This document shows, piece after piece, positions 21,427 through 34,802 of a stretch of 64,000 nucleotides of DNA (within the stretch, counting starts at the first letter, position 1; every line of letters begins with the position of its first letter). The translations under genes were made by a program, and so were the position numbers. The stretch lies in assembly GCA_004335835.1 (NCBI GenBank), contig RWJK01001178.1, positions 32,588-96,587 on the forward strand, given 5' to 3'. Origin of the DNA: Scenedesmus sp. ARA3 (Eukaryota; Chlorophyta; Chlorophyceae; Sphaeropleales; Scenedesmaceae). The notes under the pieces were generated by a model. It searched no databases and was not told where the DNA came from. It saw only the letters and a list, made by a program, of their open reading frames with translations.

Positions 21427-23712
21427 AGCCAAAGGGCCGTTTGTGCACGGCCGATGTTTGTTGTACCACACAACAGCTGCACTGGCACTTTGACGCTGCG
21501 GAATGCATCACTACCCAAGCAGCGAACACGCAAGGTGGTCGCCTACACCTCTTCATATGTGGTGTGCAGCAGCAGCTCTCACTGCCACGCACACTGCTTA
21601 CCTGCACATGATGTGGCACACTGACCACACCTTTGCGCCCAGGCCATCCCCTAGCGCCCCCTCACGAATGTGCACGGTGACGCCGTCATAGGTGAAAGAG
21701 GACACCTGCGGCAGCAGCAGCAGCAGCAGCGGCGGCAATGATCACCACATACATCATGTGCAGAACACCACAAGTCAACAAAAATCTGTAGCAGCCATGG
21801 CAGCATGACAGAGAATCGACTAGCCTTGCCACATTCATGCAACATCCCCACATAACAACGACATGCAGGGCAGTACATGCCTGCAGGGCATGCAGCTAGC
21901 CAGCTCTGTGTGGTACAAGCTGCCCAAACGCACCTTGCCGCCGCACGCCATAGGCCCAGAGCAGGCCGCAATGATGCGCGACACAGCTTCCATTGTTTTC
22001 TCGTCACCTGGCAGCGTAACGCATATCGAACAAGGCGCAACACACAGCAGCATGTGAGCACATGGGCAGAAGTGCACCAAGCACAGCGCAGCCGAGTTAC
22101 AAAAGGGGAGGAGGAGGGGCGTCACCGCCTGGCAGTGGGGTAGCCAGCAGCTGCGGGTGCCAGCTGCTGCAGTGCTGCTGCCTGCAGCCTGCACACCTGG
22201 CAACCGCAGCTGCTGGCAGCCATGAGCGGCAGCAGCTCCCTGTGCAGGAGTGGCTAAGCTAGCGTGGACAGTCTATGTCTAGACCAGAGCAGGGTGGCTG
22301 GCCTGCTGCACTGCACAGTGGTGCATGACAAGATGCTCTTGGATGTGCAGCGCAGCACAGGAGCCACTAATCTCACATCTGCATTGTGATACACTGAGCA
22401 CAATACCCACATCAGCACCAATAACCAGATGCCTTGCCAGCAGCTGCTATGCAAGTTCAGCAGTGCTGCACAAAGTCACAAGCTGCTGCTGATGCTGCTG
22501 CAGCGAAGCTGCTGCTGGCTCTGCAGTTACTGCTGCCTGATCAGCCTCTGTTGGCGTCGGGCATCACCTCTCAGCTCTGCAGCAACAGGGCCTGTGGCAG
22601 CGGCGGAGCAGCAGCACAGCACACAACACGGAGCAAACAAACGGCAGCACAGTTGCAGGGCAGCGTGCAGGGACGCCAGCAGGAGGCAGGGCAGATGATG
22701 CACACAGTGCAGCTGCATGACTCAGATGGCAGCGCAAATACGCGGGGCATGCTGAGCAGCAGCGCGCTGCGGGGATGTGATGGTATGGCCACCAAATGTT
22801 GCTTGCCCTTCGTTATTTTCTTGACAGCAGCAAGCGCTTGGCAGACAATGAATCTAGCTCTGCAGATGCCTGTGGCATGCCTGCGCCACAGCTGATGACA
22901 AGCGCCTGCAGCTGCTGCGGCTGGCTGGTGCGTGTCTAGACGCTGCAGTAGCAGGTGCTGTGTGGTGCTCACAACCTGCAGTGACCTCACATCAACGCCA
23001 GCCCACTTGCTGACATCTGGCAATCCCGCCACATATATGATGCAGCCATTACGGAGGCAGCTGCAGCTGCATAGTTTGCCTTGCATGCAGTTTGCACACA
23101 TGATAAGCCACCCCTGTGTCTTTGTAATCAGTTTGGACAAGGCATGCAGGCAGTCCTGCAAGCAGCACACAACTCACTTGTCTGCGACAGCAGCTTTGTC
23201 AGCACTTGTGTGACTCCCATGCGGTTGGCCTGTGGGGCAGAGGCAAGATCGTGAGAGGCGCAACCAGGTGATTGCTGCACTCGTGCCAACCTGAGCACCT
23301 GCCTGGCACAGTTCACATGAGAGAATTAGCTGCATACAGTTATCACGGCCACGTAGCAGGCCATGCAGCCCTCACCTCCTCTATGTATGACGGGCCCCGC
23401 TGCAAGTCCTGCTGCAGCTGAGTGATGGCAAACTTGTGCCTGCAGGAACACCGGATGCAGCATGACAGCAGCCCTGTGACTGGTGGCAAGTGTGAGGGGA
23501 GCATGCTAGTGAAGAGACACGGCTGTCTGGCGTGGTTGCAACGCTTGCTGCTACTAGCTGGCTGCTGTAGTGCTGCTACTACCAGCAGTGTACTGGTGAC
23601 ATGTCAGGCAGACCTATACGTACCTGCTACGCTGAAAAGGGTCCATTAAGATGTCCATCCACCGCCCAACACGCTCGTTCGCAACCAGCAGCTCGAGGAA
23701 GTCGGACTCCAT
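20118..23712 (-). CDS. Protein-lysine methyltransferase, METTL21 / Methyltransf_16 type
   Basis: SAM-dependent seven-beta-strand methyltransferase, a family that modifies lysines of chaperones and elongation factors. Seven exons join in phase: 23624-23712, 23376-23439, 23178-23229, 21934-22007, 21629-21705, 21265-21370 and 20118-21005, for 449 residues. The start is ATG 23712 (MESDFLELLVANERVGRWMD). An N-terminal helical region is followed by SSFTYDGVTVHIREGALGDG, SAM motif I VLELGSGTGLVGLVAAAAG, the acidic strand VVMTDYE, and the later core VILANEVMYE and ALLCCAVRD. Between those last blocks is a roughly 120-residue insertion of poly-Ala, poly-Gln and acidic repeats (DDLFGGSTDEDE, then DDAELFDDADSVEDLDL). 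Intron 3 is 1.17 kb, far longer than the others. Exons 5 and 6 are entered from CTG runs. The exact substrate cannot be told. Confidence 0.85.
21372..21424 (-). repeat. (CTG)n run forming a 3' splice site
   Basis: About 17 CTG triplets on the reverse (sense) strand run directly into the acceptor CTGCAG|GGAGCTGG of methyltransferase exon 6. The AG of the last unit is the splice site. The run may serve as the pyrimidine-containing tract. Length polymorphism here would move the tract but not the exon. Confidence 0.9.
22434..22895 (+). other. Protein-like open frame nested antisense in a methyltransferase intron
   Basis: An open frame of 153 codons lies inside the 1.17-kb intron 3 of the methyltransferase, on the opposite strand. 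Part of it looks coding (LLLALQLLLPDQPLLASGIT), and a second stretch at about 22898-22950 (DKRLQLLRLAGACLDAA) has the same helical style. Neither matches a family I know, and no start or splice chain is convincing. It may be a gene fragment or chance. Confidence 0.25.
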
Positions 23713-26603
23713 CGCGTGCTGTCGCTTGCTGCCTGAATGAGTTGCAGCTTGCGCGCACTGAGATATTCAAAACAGAACTAGATATGCGTTTGAGCTTGGC
23801 CACGGTTCACCCAGTCTGCAATCTGTCCGCAGTGTGTCTCAGGTGTTTCAGGTACAGCAAGCCTGGAGGCAGCACTATCCTGTCTGGGCTGTTACTCTTG
23901 TTGCTGCATTGCTTTGCTGATACCACCTATCACACAAACACGTGTACGGCACCACATCTGGCATGTTGCTTTGCTACAGCCAACTGTGACTGTTGCAACT
24001 GCCAACAACCAGCTCAGCCTGGCTGTCATGACCACAAGGTGCTGCCATAGCAGCTGTTGGATCGTGATCCACCGGCTACCATACATGTCTTGGCACGGTA
24101 GGACACTGCCAATGGTACCGACTGCGGCCCCTGTCGGCCAACATAAGATGCCACCCAGAATACCACAACGGATTGCGATATTGCTGCCTCTACTGCAGCT
24201 TGCACGCGCGTGGTGCAGCTTGTGCACAAGACGTGCTATCAACAGCAAAGGCTTTGCCGTCAAATAAAAGCCGGAATGAATACTTCTGGCTTGCACGGCG
24301 GTGTAACACTGTTAAAGCACTGTGTGACTAAACAACATTGCATGTCAGGGTCATGCAGCAGATGAAGCAAAAAGTAACCAAACCAAATCGACGCTCAAGA
24401 AGCAGACACTACACTACGCATTGAAGAGCCAATAAACGACAGGGCCGACGCACCTCTTCACTTGAACTTTCAGGCACAGCAACAAAGGGTATCCACAAAA
24501 CAGCAAGGCGGCAAGGCTCAACATCACATGTATGACAAGATGCTTGGTGCTGCCAGGCGCACAGGTTTGTCTGTCTGCCTGCTGCTGACCACCAACACAC
24601 CTGGTGCTTGTACAAGAGGCCTCATGAACAACACTTCTGAGGACTACGTTTAAGTCAAGTGCTGCAGCAACGCTGATGTTGGCAGCAGCCATCCCACGGC
24701 TGATGGGCAGTGCCAGGCCCTAGGGCCGTTTGCTACTCCACACAATGCCTGCAACAAATGCCACCGGCACTGCCTAGACATGTGCTTTCACCAGAAGCAT
24801 AGATAGTTCAGGGCAGATGCACTGCGACACAACACTGCAACGACACTGCAAGATGGCTCATGCAAATATTACTCCAAGCAAAGCCTGGACACTGTTCATG
24901 CTAGCTAGCACATGCTGCTTCCATGCAGACTACCCCCAAACCACACCGCTTCCAGTTCTGCGCAGAACTCGACATGGCATGCCATGACGCTGCAACATCC
25001 ATTCAAAGCCGTTGTCATGCATGACAGGTTCATGCATGACAGGTTCATTCAAGTGACATCGAGTTGTATGGCTCGGCATTTGCAGCACGCTCGTACATAC
25101 GCCGTTACAGCAGCTGCTGTATTGCAACCGCTACACAGACCACTAACTGGCCTGCTACAGCATTGCATGCCGCTGCAACTGGAACCCATGTGCAACACTT
25201 TGAACAAGCAAGGCAGTTGAGCAAACATCCAGCCAGTCTGCAAGTGCCTCGAGATCAAGTCCTGCACACACCAAATTCAACATTTGGAATCAAGGTCCAG
25301 CCTCTGGTTGAGCAACAGCATTCAAATGGCCAGACAACAAGCACCACGGTAAGCATGTGCAGTAAAATAGCGGACTCAAACATCATACATGCCAACCCTT
25401 GGGGGCTGCTTGCACTGCTTGCACTGCTTGAACACATCAGTGCACGTGCACGCCGATTCTGCTGCACATCATTGCAAGTGTTGCAGAGCGCAACAAACTA
25501 CCGTCGGGTTTCATGCATGCCCATGCATGCTTGACCCAGCTCCGTGTTCCAACCTCTTGCCGATGAAGAATGGTGTTGATAGCAGGGTACGCAAACAAAA
25601 TGGAGCGTGGTGTTGATAGCAGCACACCATAGCATTATCAATAGGACCATAGCATTGTGTAACATAACAAGATGCAATGGAGCATACCATAGCTATGCCT
25701 GGTGGTCATCAACAAGGGTTTTGTAACAGCATAGCCTGCACATACACTTCGACGCTCCCCAAAACCATGCAACATACATGAGACAGCAAGGCAGTGCAAC
25801 AACCACTTCAGGGCGCTGCAAGACACTGCATGCATGTCTGCAGATGATCCTAGTTCCGTCAAATGCGTTGCACGGCAGCGCTGACCGCAGTTTGCTGCTC
25901 AACCGGTAACACGCAAGTTAAAAGTCCCTGCACAAACAAGCTGCAACTACCCTGGATTGTCTATCAGCAACTCTACAACACCACCCTCAGGTCACACGCC
26001 AGCATGGTGGGCACTGCATCCATCCTTTCATCCTCTGTGGCTTTTGAAGGCAGGCACCCACGTACAAGTTGTCACAAACATGACATGACAACAACCCGCA
26101 GGACAAGTGCTGGGCGTGCTCGCCACTGCAATCATGACCACTGCTTTGCACACACCATCACAACCTCCAGCGACTAGAACGAATTTACAGTGAGTTGTGT
26201 GGTCAGCAGTGAGAAGCAGCCCTTGGCCTGCCGTCCCTTGCCATCACAGCATATAGCATGCAGCAGCTAAAGCAACATCTGTACAATATGCCGCGGCTGC
26301 ATGCAGATGATGTAAATGGCGGTTTGAAGTAGAACTGCAACATCACACACAATGCCCCACTGTGTGTTCCCAGGACACGTGCACATGCTCCTCTTCCTGC
26401 GATCCCCATAATCCAGATTCATCTGTGATGAGTCTCTGCGATGAACCACACCACCCCAAGCGTCACTGCAGGGTGCAATACAACGTGTCCCACACTGTCC
26501 CATCGCCCCTGCCCTCCAAATTCCCCTTGGGTTTACTGTAGCCATGATCCCGTCATAATATCCGACACAACCTACATGACACCGACACACCACCGCAGGG
26601 CGC
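23713..26603. other. 2.9-kb gene-poor stretch
   Basis: Lies between the methyltransferase start and the stop of the large membrane protein, both on the reverse strand. Small tandem pieces are visible: GCATGACAGGTTCAT twice near 25018-25048, and TGGTGTTGATAGCAG twice near 25571 and 25608. The open frames are short, with skewed composition and no domains. It should contain the methyltransferase promoter at its left end and the membrane-protein 3' UTR at its right end. Confidence 0.4.
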
Positions 26604-29600
26604 CTACTGCCTTACAGCAGGAGCAGGCCGCCCCTGCTGCAGCGTGCTTCGGGCAGACTCCACCGCACGCCGCCGCATCAGCGCATCGCCCGCATACGCA
26701 ATACCAAACTCCACGCAGCCGCCAACCACCAGCCACCCCACCAAATCCCATAGCGGCATGGTCCCCTTGAAGATAAACTTGTAAGCCAGCAAGCTCTGCA
26801 CCGCCTGCGAGACACACCCGCCCAGCAGCTGCTCAGGCACACACAGCTGCTGCAGCAGCGGCACGATCACATAGAACCACACCACCAGCATGCTGGGGCG
26901 CGTCAGCAGACCCTCAGATGCTGCTGCGCCAAAAGGTGCATTTAGTGCGGGGCCGCCGGCCAGGAGTGCTGACCACTCGTGCCTGTAGATCTCTGTGGCC
27001 GTGATCATACCCATTGTGAGGGCACATGCCACCTGGCTCAGCAGCAGCACCAGCTGCCGGTGCTGCACCCAGAAGTCGGGGCACAGCAGCATCACCTGGC
27101 AGCAGCAAACGTGAGGAAAAAACAGGAGGCACAGCAGCAGCAGGCAAGGCAAAAAAAGTTAGGCGCAGCAACGGGAGCGGAAGTAAACACGTATGTTACT
27201 ACCCGAAGCACCAAGCATGTGCTGCCATGGGCTCGATGCAGCAGATAGCTGCGGCACAAGCCACATCCCTCTGTTGCATCGGCTGCATCCCTATGTCAAA
27301 GACTACACCCCTGCCCTCGCACTACGCAGCAGCTCACCATGTCGGGCAGCGCAGTCACCGCCTCGTACTTGCACAGCAGCACCAGCCCAGGCGACACCCC
27401 TCCCCCCACACCACGCCACCACACATGACAGCCAGCCACCCCGCCACGCCCACTCACCATGTATGGCAGCACAGTCACCGCCTCGTACTTGCACAGCAGC
27501 ACCAGCGACAGCTGCGAGCTGCCCTGCGCCGCCAGCCGCCGCCCCAGCCGCCACACCACCGTGGCCTCACGCACACCATGCAGCAGCAGCGCACCGCGGT
27601 CCACTACCTTCACATGCATCGCCTTCAGCCGCCGGTACTGCAGCTCCAGCCGCGGATCCACGAAACCTAGGACAACGTCGCGTGCCGTGACCTGGTCTGG
27701 CAGCTGCGGAGCTCCGGACAGCATGTCTGCATCTGCGGTGCGGCCGCCGCCCCGCAGGCCACTGGCAGCACCCAGCATACCCCAGATGCTGGACCCCAGA
27801 GGGCCTGACTCTACTGTTGCACCGCCGATAAGGCTTAGCGCGCGCTGGCGGTGTGCCCATGCCTCTGCTGCTGTGGCCCTGCGTGCTGCCTCGGTAGCTG
27901 TGCGCTCCGCGCGCCGCGCGCGCTCCACGGCAGCAGTAGCGGACGCAGACAGTGCGGTGAGTCCCTCCATGGCATTTGCCAGCGCTGCACTTGCTTCTGC
28001 TGCTGTCTCGCGCGCTGCCTGCGCATCTGCTGCCGCTGCTGCTGCCTGCTTCATTGCGTGTGTGAGCTCACCCGTCGAGTCTGGATGCGCTGCCTTGCCG
28101 CCTGTGCCAAAGCTGCCTAGCTTGCTTTCAGCAACCGCTCCATCCAGATCAATCAGCTCTGCTGATGCTGCTGCTGACAGCTTCGCATACCCTCCCATGT
28201 ACCCTGATGCCTCCTGGCCTGCTGATGATGCAGCAGCAGAGCCAAATGACGCTGCAGCTGCTGGTGCTGCTGCTCCTGTTGCCGGCTCAATCTCCTGCAG
28301 TCCTGCTACATCACCTGTGCTGCCGGCGTTACTGAGGCTGCGGCTGCGGTTGGTTGAGCCCCCAAGCTGCTGCTGCTGCTGCAGCCGCCGCCTAGGTGCT
28401 GGCAGCATCAGCTCACGCAGCACAGCAGCACACTCCTGCAGGCCCTGAGCCGCAATGTAGCCCAGCACGTTGCTGCAGAGCTGCGCATGCGCTGCAGCAG
28501 CAAGCAAGCCGTGCTGCTGCGCTGGCGGGTGCACCAGCACGCCTGCAATGTCCCGGATCAGAGGGACGATGTGGCGATGGTAGGCAGCAAGGTAGCTGCC
28601 AGCCTCAAACTCCATCCAGCTGGACAGGCTTGCTAGGCCGTCACATACTGCAGGCGGCACCAGCAGCAGCGGCAGCTGCAGGAGCAGGAACTCGCTGACA
28701 AGCGCGCTGCCGCCTGCTGCCTCTGCTGTCGGGCCTGCTGGTGCAATGCCTGCTGCTGCTGCTGGGCGCGGCGTGGCCAGTACATTGAGTGCCAGCACAT
28801 GGCTGTTCACGCGCTGCTGCCAGCCGTCGCCGCATGCAGTCTGCAGCAGATCTGGCAGCGAAAACTCAGTGGTGGCTGGCCAGCTGACACTGATGGAGCT
28901 GTCACTGCCAGTGCTGCTGCTGCCGCTGATGCTGCCGGGGGTGCTTGGCCTGCTGTTAGGCCGGCTGTCAGTTGGTGGCCAGAAGGTGATGTCCAGCAGG
29001 ATTGCTGGCGGCTCTGAACTGCTGCCTGTTGCGGCTGCGGCTGCTGCAGCGACAGCTGCAGGAACAGCAGCAGCAGTGGCTGACCCCGCTGCCTCTGTGA
29101 TGACAATACGCAGGCCTGCCCCTTGGTCTGCCAAGGTAGGCGCCAGGGTGTCAGTCACCCTCAAAATGGCAGCAGGGGCTGAGGTGGCGATTGGGGAGCC
29201 GGGCCGGGATCCTGCTGCTGCTGCTGCCGCTGCTGCCGCTGCCGCTGCTGCTCCTGCTGGTGTGTCGGTAGCAGGGTGAGTATCCTTGGGTAATGTGAAG
29301 CTGGAGAGGGTGATGGCATGAGCTGTGCTGCACAGCGCAGCAAGCTGGTTGGAGGCAGATGGTGAGGCATGCTGCGGTGCAGCAGCCACTGCATATGTCA
29401 TGCTGGCGCTGCTGGTGCTGCTGCTGCTGCTGCCGCGGCGCGGGACATCCCCTGCTGCTGCTGCCGCTGCGAGGGGCTGCGCTGACTGGTCGGGCGACAC
29501 ACCAAACGGCTCTGCAGTCACACACACCCTCTGGCCTGCTGCTGCTGCTGTTGCAGCCTCTGCAGCAGCAGCCAGCATGGCAGCGCCAGCAGAGCGCGAG

Positions 29601-29995
29601 CCAGTGGATACGTTGCTGCTGCTGCTGTCACCCAAGCCCTGCCCTGCTAGGTTGGGAGTGCTGCTGCCAGACGTCCTGTTGCTGCCTGGCCCGCCTGCTG
29701 CTGCCATCAGTGGCTCTGATGTCATAACAGTAGGCCCTCCAGCGCTGCTGACAATCCTGCTGCCAATGCAGCTGAGCTGCACTGGCTCCCGGCCTGCTGC
29801 TGCCAGCACCTCACTCAAAGTGAGTGAGAAGCCAGCAGCAGACAATGCGCTGTCGCCGCTCGCTACTGTTACCCGCACGTCGCTGCTGCTGAGGCTGCTC
29901 AGATCACTCAGGTGCAGCTCACTGGCTGCTGCAGGCCCGATGATCTCACCAATCGACACATTCACAGCGTCTGCTGCCTCGCCAGCTGGAACACT

Positions 29996-30034
<39 letters not shown>

Positions 30035-30549
30035 TGCGCCGGCACCCAGTGCATGTGCTGCCCCGCTGCTGCCCACGTCAGCTGGGCCGCCGCCAGGTGC
30101 CTGCCACATCCAATGGGTTGTCTGCGCTGCGCTGTCCTGCACCATCATGTAGCGCAGCTGCAGCGGCTCACTCGCTGCACCTTCCTCGCCCTCCCGAGAG
30201 GCTGTCTCACGCAGGATACGCTGCTGCAGCCGCTGCACAACCCTATCCCAATCCACCCTGCTTGCTAGAGGCGGAACAGCAGATGCTGCTGCTGTACTCA
30301 CACCCTGCTCTGCGCCGGCTGCGCCTGGCACAGCGCTAACACTGCCACCTGCAGCAGCTGCATCTGCTGCTGCCAGCTGCTCAAGCAGCTCTGCAGTGCC
30401 GAGGCTAACAGACATGACCACATGCACGCAGCCAGGGAAGCTGCTCACACTCGTGGTTAGCACCTGCAGCTGGAACTGTGCTACAATGGCTCGCACAGCT
30501 GCCTCCACTTCTGCCCTCAGCTGGCTAGAAGCACCACCTGCAGCCAACC

Positions 30550-30596
<47 letters not shown>

Positions 30597-30763
30597 ATTG
30601 ATGCACTGCCGGTGACAGTGAATCCTCCTGCAGCGCCAGCAGCAGCGCCCCTGGCACCTGCCAGCTTGAAGCTAATGACCACTGTCTCCAGAGGACTCTG
30701 GTACAGTGCACTGTTGGGGCCCCGAGGTGAAGAGCAGCCTACCTGCATGACCGGCACCTGTAC

Positions 30764-30794
<31 letters not shown>

Positions 30795-33426
30795 AGGGAT
30801 GAAGGCTGCTCAGAGTTGCCTCCGCTGGCGAGCTGCTGGCTGCTGCTGCTGCCGCTGCCGGCGGCATTGCTGCCGCTAGTCCTGCCGCGTATGTTGTCGC
30901 TGCTGCTGATGGCGCTGCTGGCAGCATGGCTGCTGCTGCCGCTGGAGGCCACAGAATCCATGCTGCTGCGGCTGGAGCTGAAAGGGCTGCCCTGGCCGGC
31001 AGCTATGGCTGCGCCAACAGGCGCGGCAGCTGTCACCTGCCGGCCTACGAGCCTGCTGCGTGTTGGGCTCCTGTTGCGCCTCGCGTCATCAATGGACTGC
31101 CTAACAGCGGCATCCGAGGCAGCAGGCGTGACAGGCTCAAGTGCTGTGTTGCTGCTGCCTGCAAGGGTCCTCATGCTTCCGGGCAGCTGCACCAGTGCTG
31201 CTTCTGCATTGACAGCAGCCCTGCCTGCCCTGCCGAGCCCACCATCACAAACAGCAGCATCGTTACTGCCGCTGACGGCAAGGTTAAGGTCGCTGGGGGT
31301 TGCTGCTGCCGTGGGCTCGACCGCAACAGCGTCGGCAGCGACTGCTGCAGCACCCATCTCAGCTGCCAGGCCAGATCGGCGCTTCTTAAGGAACAGCTGC
31401 AGTCCAGTTCTGACCGCTAAAGCAGCTTTGCTGAACAAGCTGCTGCCGCTGCCAGTGGCACTGGATGCTATGATATCCGTCGCTGCTGCATAGGTGGCTG
31501 CAGCCCCTGCTGGCTGCAGGTGCTCTCTGGTGATACGCCGCGTTGCCGACCGGACGACCTGCTGCTGCGTCTGCACGGTTTGCAGGAAGCGCTTGCGCGC
31601 CCGCTGCCCCGCCCATGCAGACATCGCCAAAGGCAGCAGCACAGCCATCAGCAGCCCGTCCATGCAGTGCAGCGCCACCTCTGACGAAAACACTGCCACG
31701 TCCTGATTGGTGGCGCTGCCGTCGCTGCCACCTGTCAAAGCGCTCATCGCACCGCTTGCTGCCTCATCCCCGCTGCCGGTGGTTGCTGCGGGCGCGTGGC
31801 GCAGCCGGAGCAGCGCTGTGCAGCTGGCTAGGCACAGCCAACTAGCACAGTTCACTGCCGCCTGCCAGGGCAGCGGCAGCGGGTGCAGCCAGTTGTCGAT
31901 GATGACAACGAGCGATGCGTACGGCAGCAGGGCGCGGTAGGCCTCAGCGGAAGCAGGCACGGGGCAGGTGCGGAGGTAGGAAGGGATCCACCCTGAGCTC
32001 TGCGCAGGACCTGCTGCTGCTGCTGAGGCTGCTGCTGGGGGAGTGATGGTGCTGGGGTGTTGGCAGGTGGCCAGGCGTGCTGCCAGGAGGGCCAGCGGCA
32101 GCACCATGTAGGTTGAGATGAGCGCTGTGCGGACGCGCGGCTGCTGGTAGCAGCCTGCAGGACGGGCACCACAACAAGTGACAGTAGTTGAGTTGCAAGC
32201 TCAGCAAAGCAAAGCCGTGCGTGTAGGCAGGGAGACATAATGCCGCAAGCAGGCGAGCAGTTCCTGCAAGCACCAGATAACTCCTGCAAGCATGGAAAAC
32301 AGCTACCTGCAGTGCGCCCAGGAGTCATGCAGCTCAACTTTGCTGGATTTTCACTGAGCATCTGAAGCAAATGCAGCGCTGTGATTTGTTGTTCTTGTTC
32401 CCATGGTTGCGAACACCCATGGTTGGGGCACTCACTTGGGTTGATCAATGCAAGGCCCAGGCCGCCCAGGCACAGCCCCAGCTTGAAGACCAGGAACAAG
32501 TCACCCATGAACCACAGCCGCCACAGGTACAGCAGAGGCAGCTGCTGCAGCAGCTGCCGGGCACTCCTCAGCATGCTGCTGCCAGCATGGCTGCTGGCCA
32601 AGCCAGCCACAGCAGCAGCCGCCTTGCTGTACAGCTGCTGCTGATGTGTAGGGTGTGCTGCTGCTGCATGACTGCTGGGGATGGCACTTGCTGGTGCTGG
32701 GGGCGCAAAGCTGTCGAACCGCACCAGCGGCGGCTGCTGTGCATGCCATGCATGGTCTGCTGCAGCGCTGCAGGACGGGAACAGCTGTATCTTGCTGCAC
32801 TCATACGTAGACGGTGCATCAAAAGGGGTGCTCTGGTTGGGCTGCAGGGGACTGAAGTCGGCACGGCAGGTGGGGCTGCTGCTGTTGTTGGTGCTGCTGC
32901 TGCTGCCTGCCAAGCTGCTGATGCTGATTGTGCTGCTGCTGCTGGGCGAGGTCATAGCCAGTGCATCCAGGTAGCATGTGGCTAGCACATACACCAGGCT
33001 AGCCAGCAGCGCAAAGTTGAGGAAGTTGACAATGTCCCTGAGCCACCAATACCTGCAGGAAGTGATTAAAAACGGAGGTGGAAGACAAGGGGTGCATGGT
33101 GTTTGATGTCTGCAGTGCGGTTGTTGCAATGCGGCGGCTCAGGCACTTGCCAAGGTTTGGCGATCTGCTACCACTGCAGCGTCTGCATGCTGTGCCTGCA
33201 GGGTGCTGCTCACACACATCTGCCCCTCAAACCATCTGCACATCAATCACATGGCTGGTGGTGTATCATGGCAGCGGGCGCTGTCTACAGCTGTGGAGAG
33301 CAGCAGCAGCACTGACCTTGCCCTTGTGTCCTGGAAGCTTGTCTCAAGAGGTGCAGGTAGCCGTCTCGGCCAAAGCCGAATTGCAATGCCGTCGATCCAG
33401 GCGGCTGTTCGCTGTGTCTGCGCCAT
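26604..33426 (-). CDS. Large polytopic membrane protein with ~1,400-residue low-complexity loop
   Basis: Four exons join in phase: 33317-33426, 32436-33052, 27458-32154 and 26604-27095, for 1,971 residues. The start is ATG 33426 (MAQTQRTAAWIDGIA). Hydrophobic segments appear in exon 2 (NFLNFALLASLVYVLATCYL; FLVFKLGLCLGGLGLALI), early exon 3 (YMVLPLALLAARLA; the YASLVVII region; MAVLLPLAMSAWAG), the end of exon 3 (LVLLCKYEAVTVLPYM) and exon 4 (LVLLLSQVACALTMGMI; MLVVWFYVIVPLLQQL; LVGWLVVGGCVEFGIAYAG). Between the two membrane blocks lies a cytosolic- or lumenal-size loop rich in Ser, Ala and Gln. It holds islands of ordered sequence such as FPGCVHVVMSVSLGTAELLE, LLLLQLPLLLVPP-like text and YHRHIVPLIRDIAGVLVHPP. 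I do not recognise the family. The end of exon 3 is duplicated in frame in the following intron. Confidence 0.8.
27331..27506. repeat. 120-bp duplication of membrane-protein exon-3 end
   Basis: The 56 bp from CAGCTCACCATGTCGGGCAG (27331) recur from 27451 with few changes, offset exactly 120 bp. Both copies read LVLLCKYEAVT.LP.M on the reverse strand, and both end in ATG|GTGAG donors. The 40-codon unit contains no stop. Confidence 0.9.
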
Positions 33427-34802
33427 GCCGTGAATCGCATGCAAGTTGAATTGTGTTTTGCTAGGTGCTGTGCAGGTGGCTGTCATGCAAATGCTCCCTG
33501 CAGCATTTCCGGGTGCCTGATCTACTGCATTTTGGCTAAAGTAAAATCTTAAGCTCTGATTCAGCATGGCAGCGAGGCAAGTAGCTGAGCATCGGGTGAA
33601 GATTGCGAAGGACGTGACACCCGCCACCACCACACGAGTAGATACGGTAGATTTTGGCGGGATCGCTTGCGTAATGACAACAACTAAGCACCTCGCTCGC
33701 TGTCGCCCGAGATGGAATGAGGCGGTTGCAGGTCTTTCGGCTTCGCTCCAAGGGTAGTGATGAGAGCTCATCATGAGGTCACGGTGGCGTGTTCACTTCG
33801 ATTTTGTCAAGCGAGGTTGACCACGTTAACTCATCAATTGTTTAGTTAAATAACCGTTCTGTTGCTTACTGAGGCGCGTGGAAGGTCGCCAGACGTCGCG
33901 CTGTAGGACGCTTGAAGCAGTACTGCCCACCTGTAGCTGTGCAGCTACAGTTGACGTCAACCGCCAGTCACTCAGCCAGCCATTGCGTGGCCTGGATGAG
34001 CACCACAGTATGCCAATCACAAGCTGCGACAATGTGTCATAATACATCTCTGGTGTCAGTGCCGTTGTCCATTAGCGGGGACGTATGTTACATCTTCAAC
34101 TGCGTGAATCAGCACGCTGTTGTGCGTTGCACTACCTTGTAATCAGAGCCGGGTGCACTTGCTGCTGAGCCCCGTCGCTACTCTGCAAACTAGTCAGCTG
34201 CACAAGCGCTGCTGTGCGCAACAACTTGCTGTCACTTCGCTTCTTTCCTTGTCATCCAACTGGATACAGCTCCTACTACTAGTAGCAGTGCCACACTGTG
34301 ACACAAACTCCACCAAACCTGACAGCTTCTACCACTGCACGAGCTGCCCAGCACTCTAACTGTCCCTCTTGGCTGTACTGCCGTACTGCTGTGTTACCGC
34401 TGCATATGACGTTCAGCTATCAAACATAAGACCTCTGTCCTGCCTTACTGACACCTCAGAGCTGACCACAGAGCTGCCATTTGTGCCGCACAGCTGCATG
34501 GCAGCATGCAATGTCTGCTGTGATGGTCTCAACAAACACGAAAAGAGACACCCAACCAGGTGACACATGCTGCTCATCAGTGGTAACACAGTAACAAACC
34601 GGCTGCATCACACAACTGTACATGCAAACTGGAGAAGGAGCGGCCATGCACAGCACTGCAAATGCGCAGGTGTAAATAGCGGAGCACTGCACATAGGGCG
34701 TAGGCCACAGCAGAGCATCAGGCACCGACACAGCAATGTCACGCAACAGCACACTATGACACTCTCATAGTAGCAGCAACACAACGTTTTTTGATTGCCT
34801 GG
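33427..34802. other. Intergenic stretch upstream of the membrane protein gene
   Basis: 1.4 kb that should hold the membrane-protein promoter and the 3' UTR of the small secreted-protein gene. It is AT-richer than the flanking exons (for example AT-rich runs at about 33835-33860). No gene is supported. Confidence 0.4.

Noticed and set aside
27459..28448. 329-codon + strand open frame (and similar ones at 28746-29279, 29325-30152, 30396-31493)
   Set aside because: Antisense to the phased 4.7-kb exon of the membrane protein. Long stop-free antisense frames are expected where both strands are made of CAG/CTG triplets; no domains, no splice logic.
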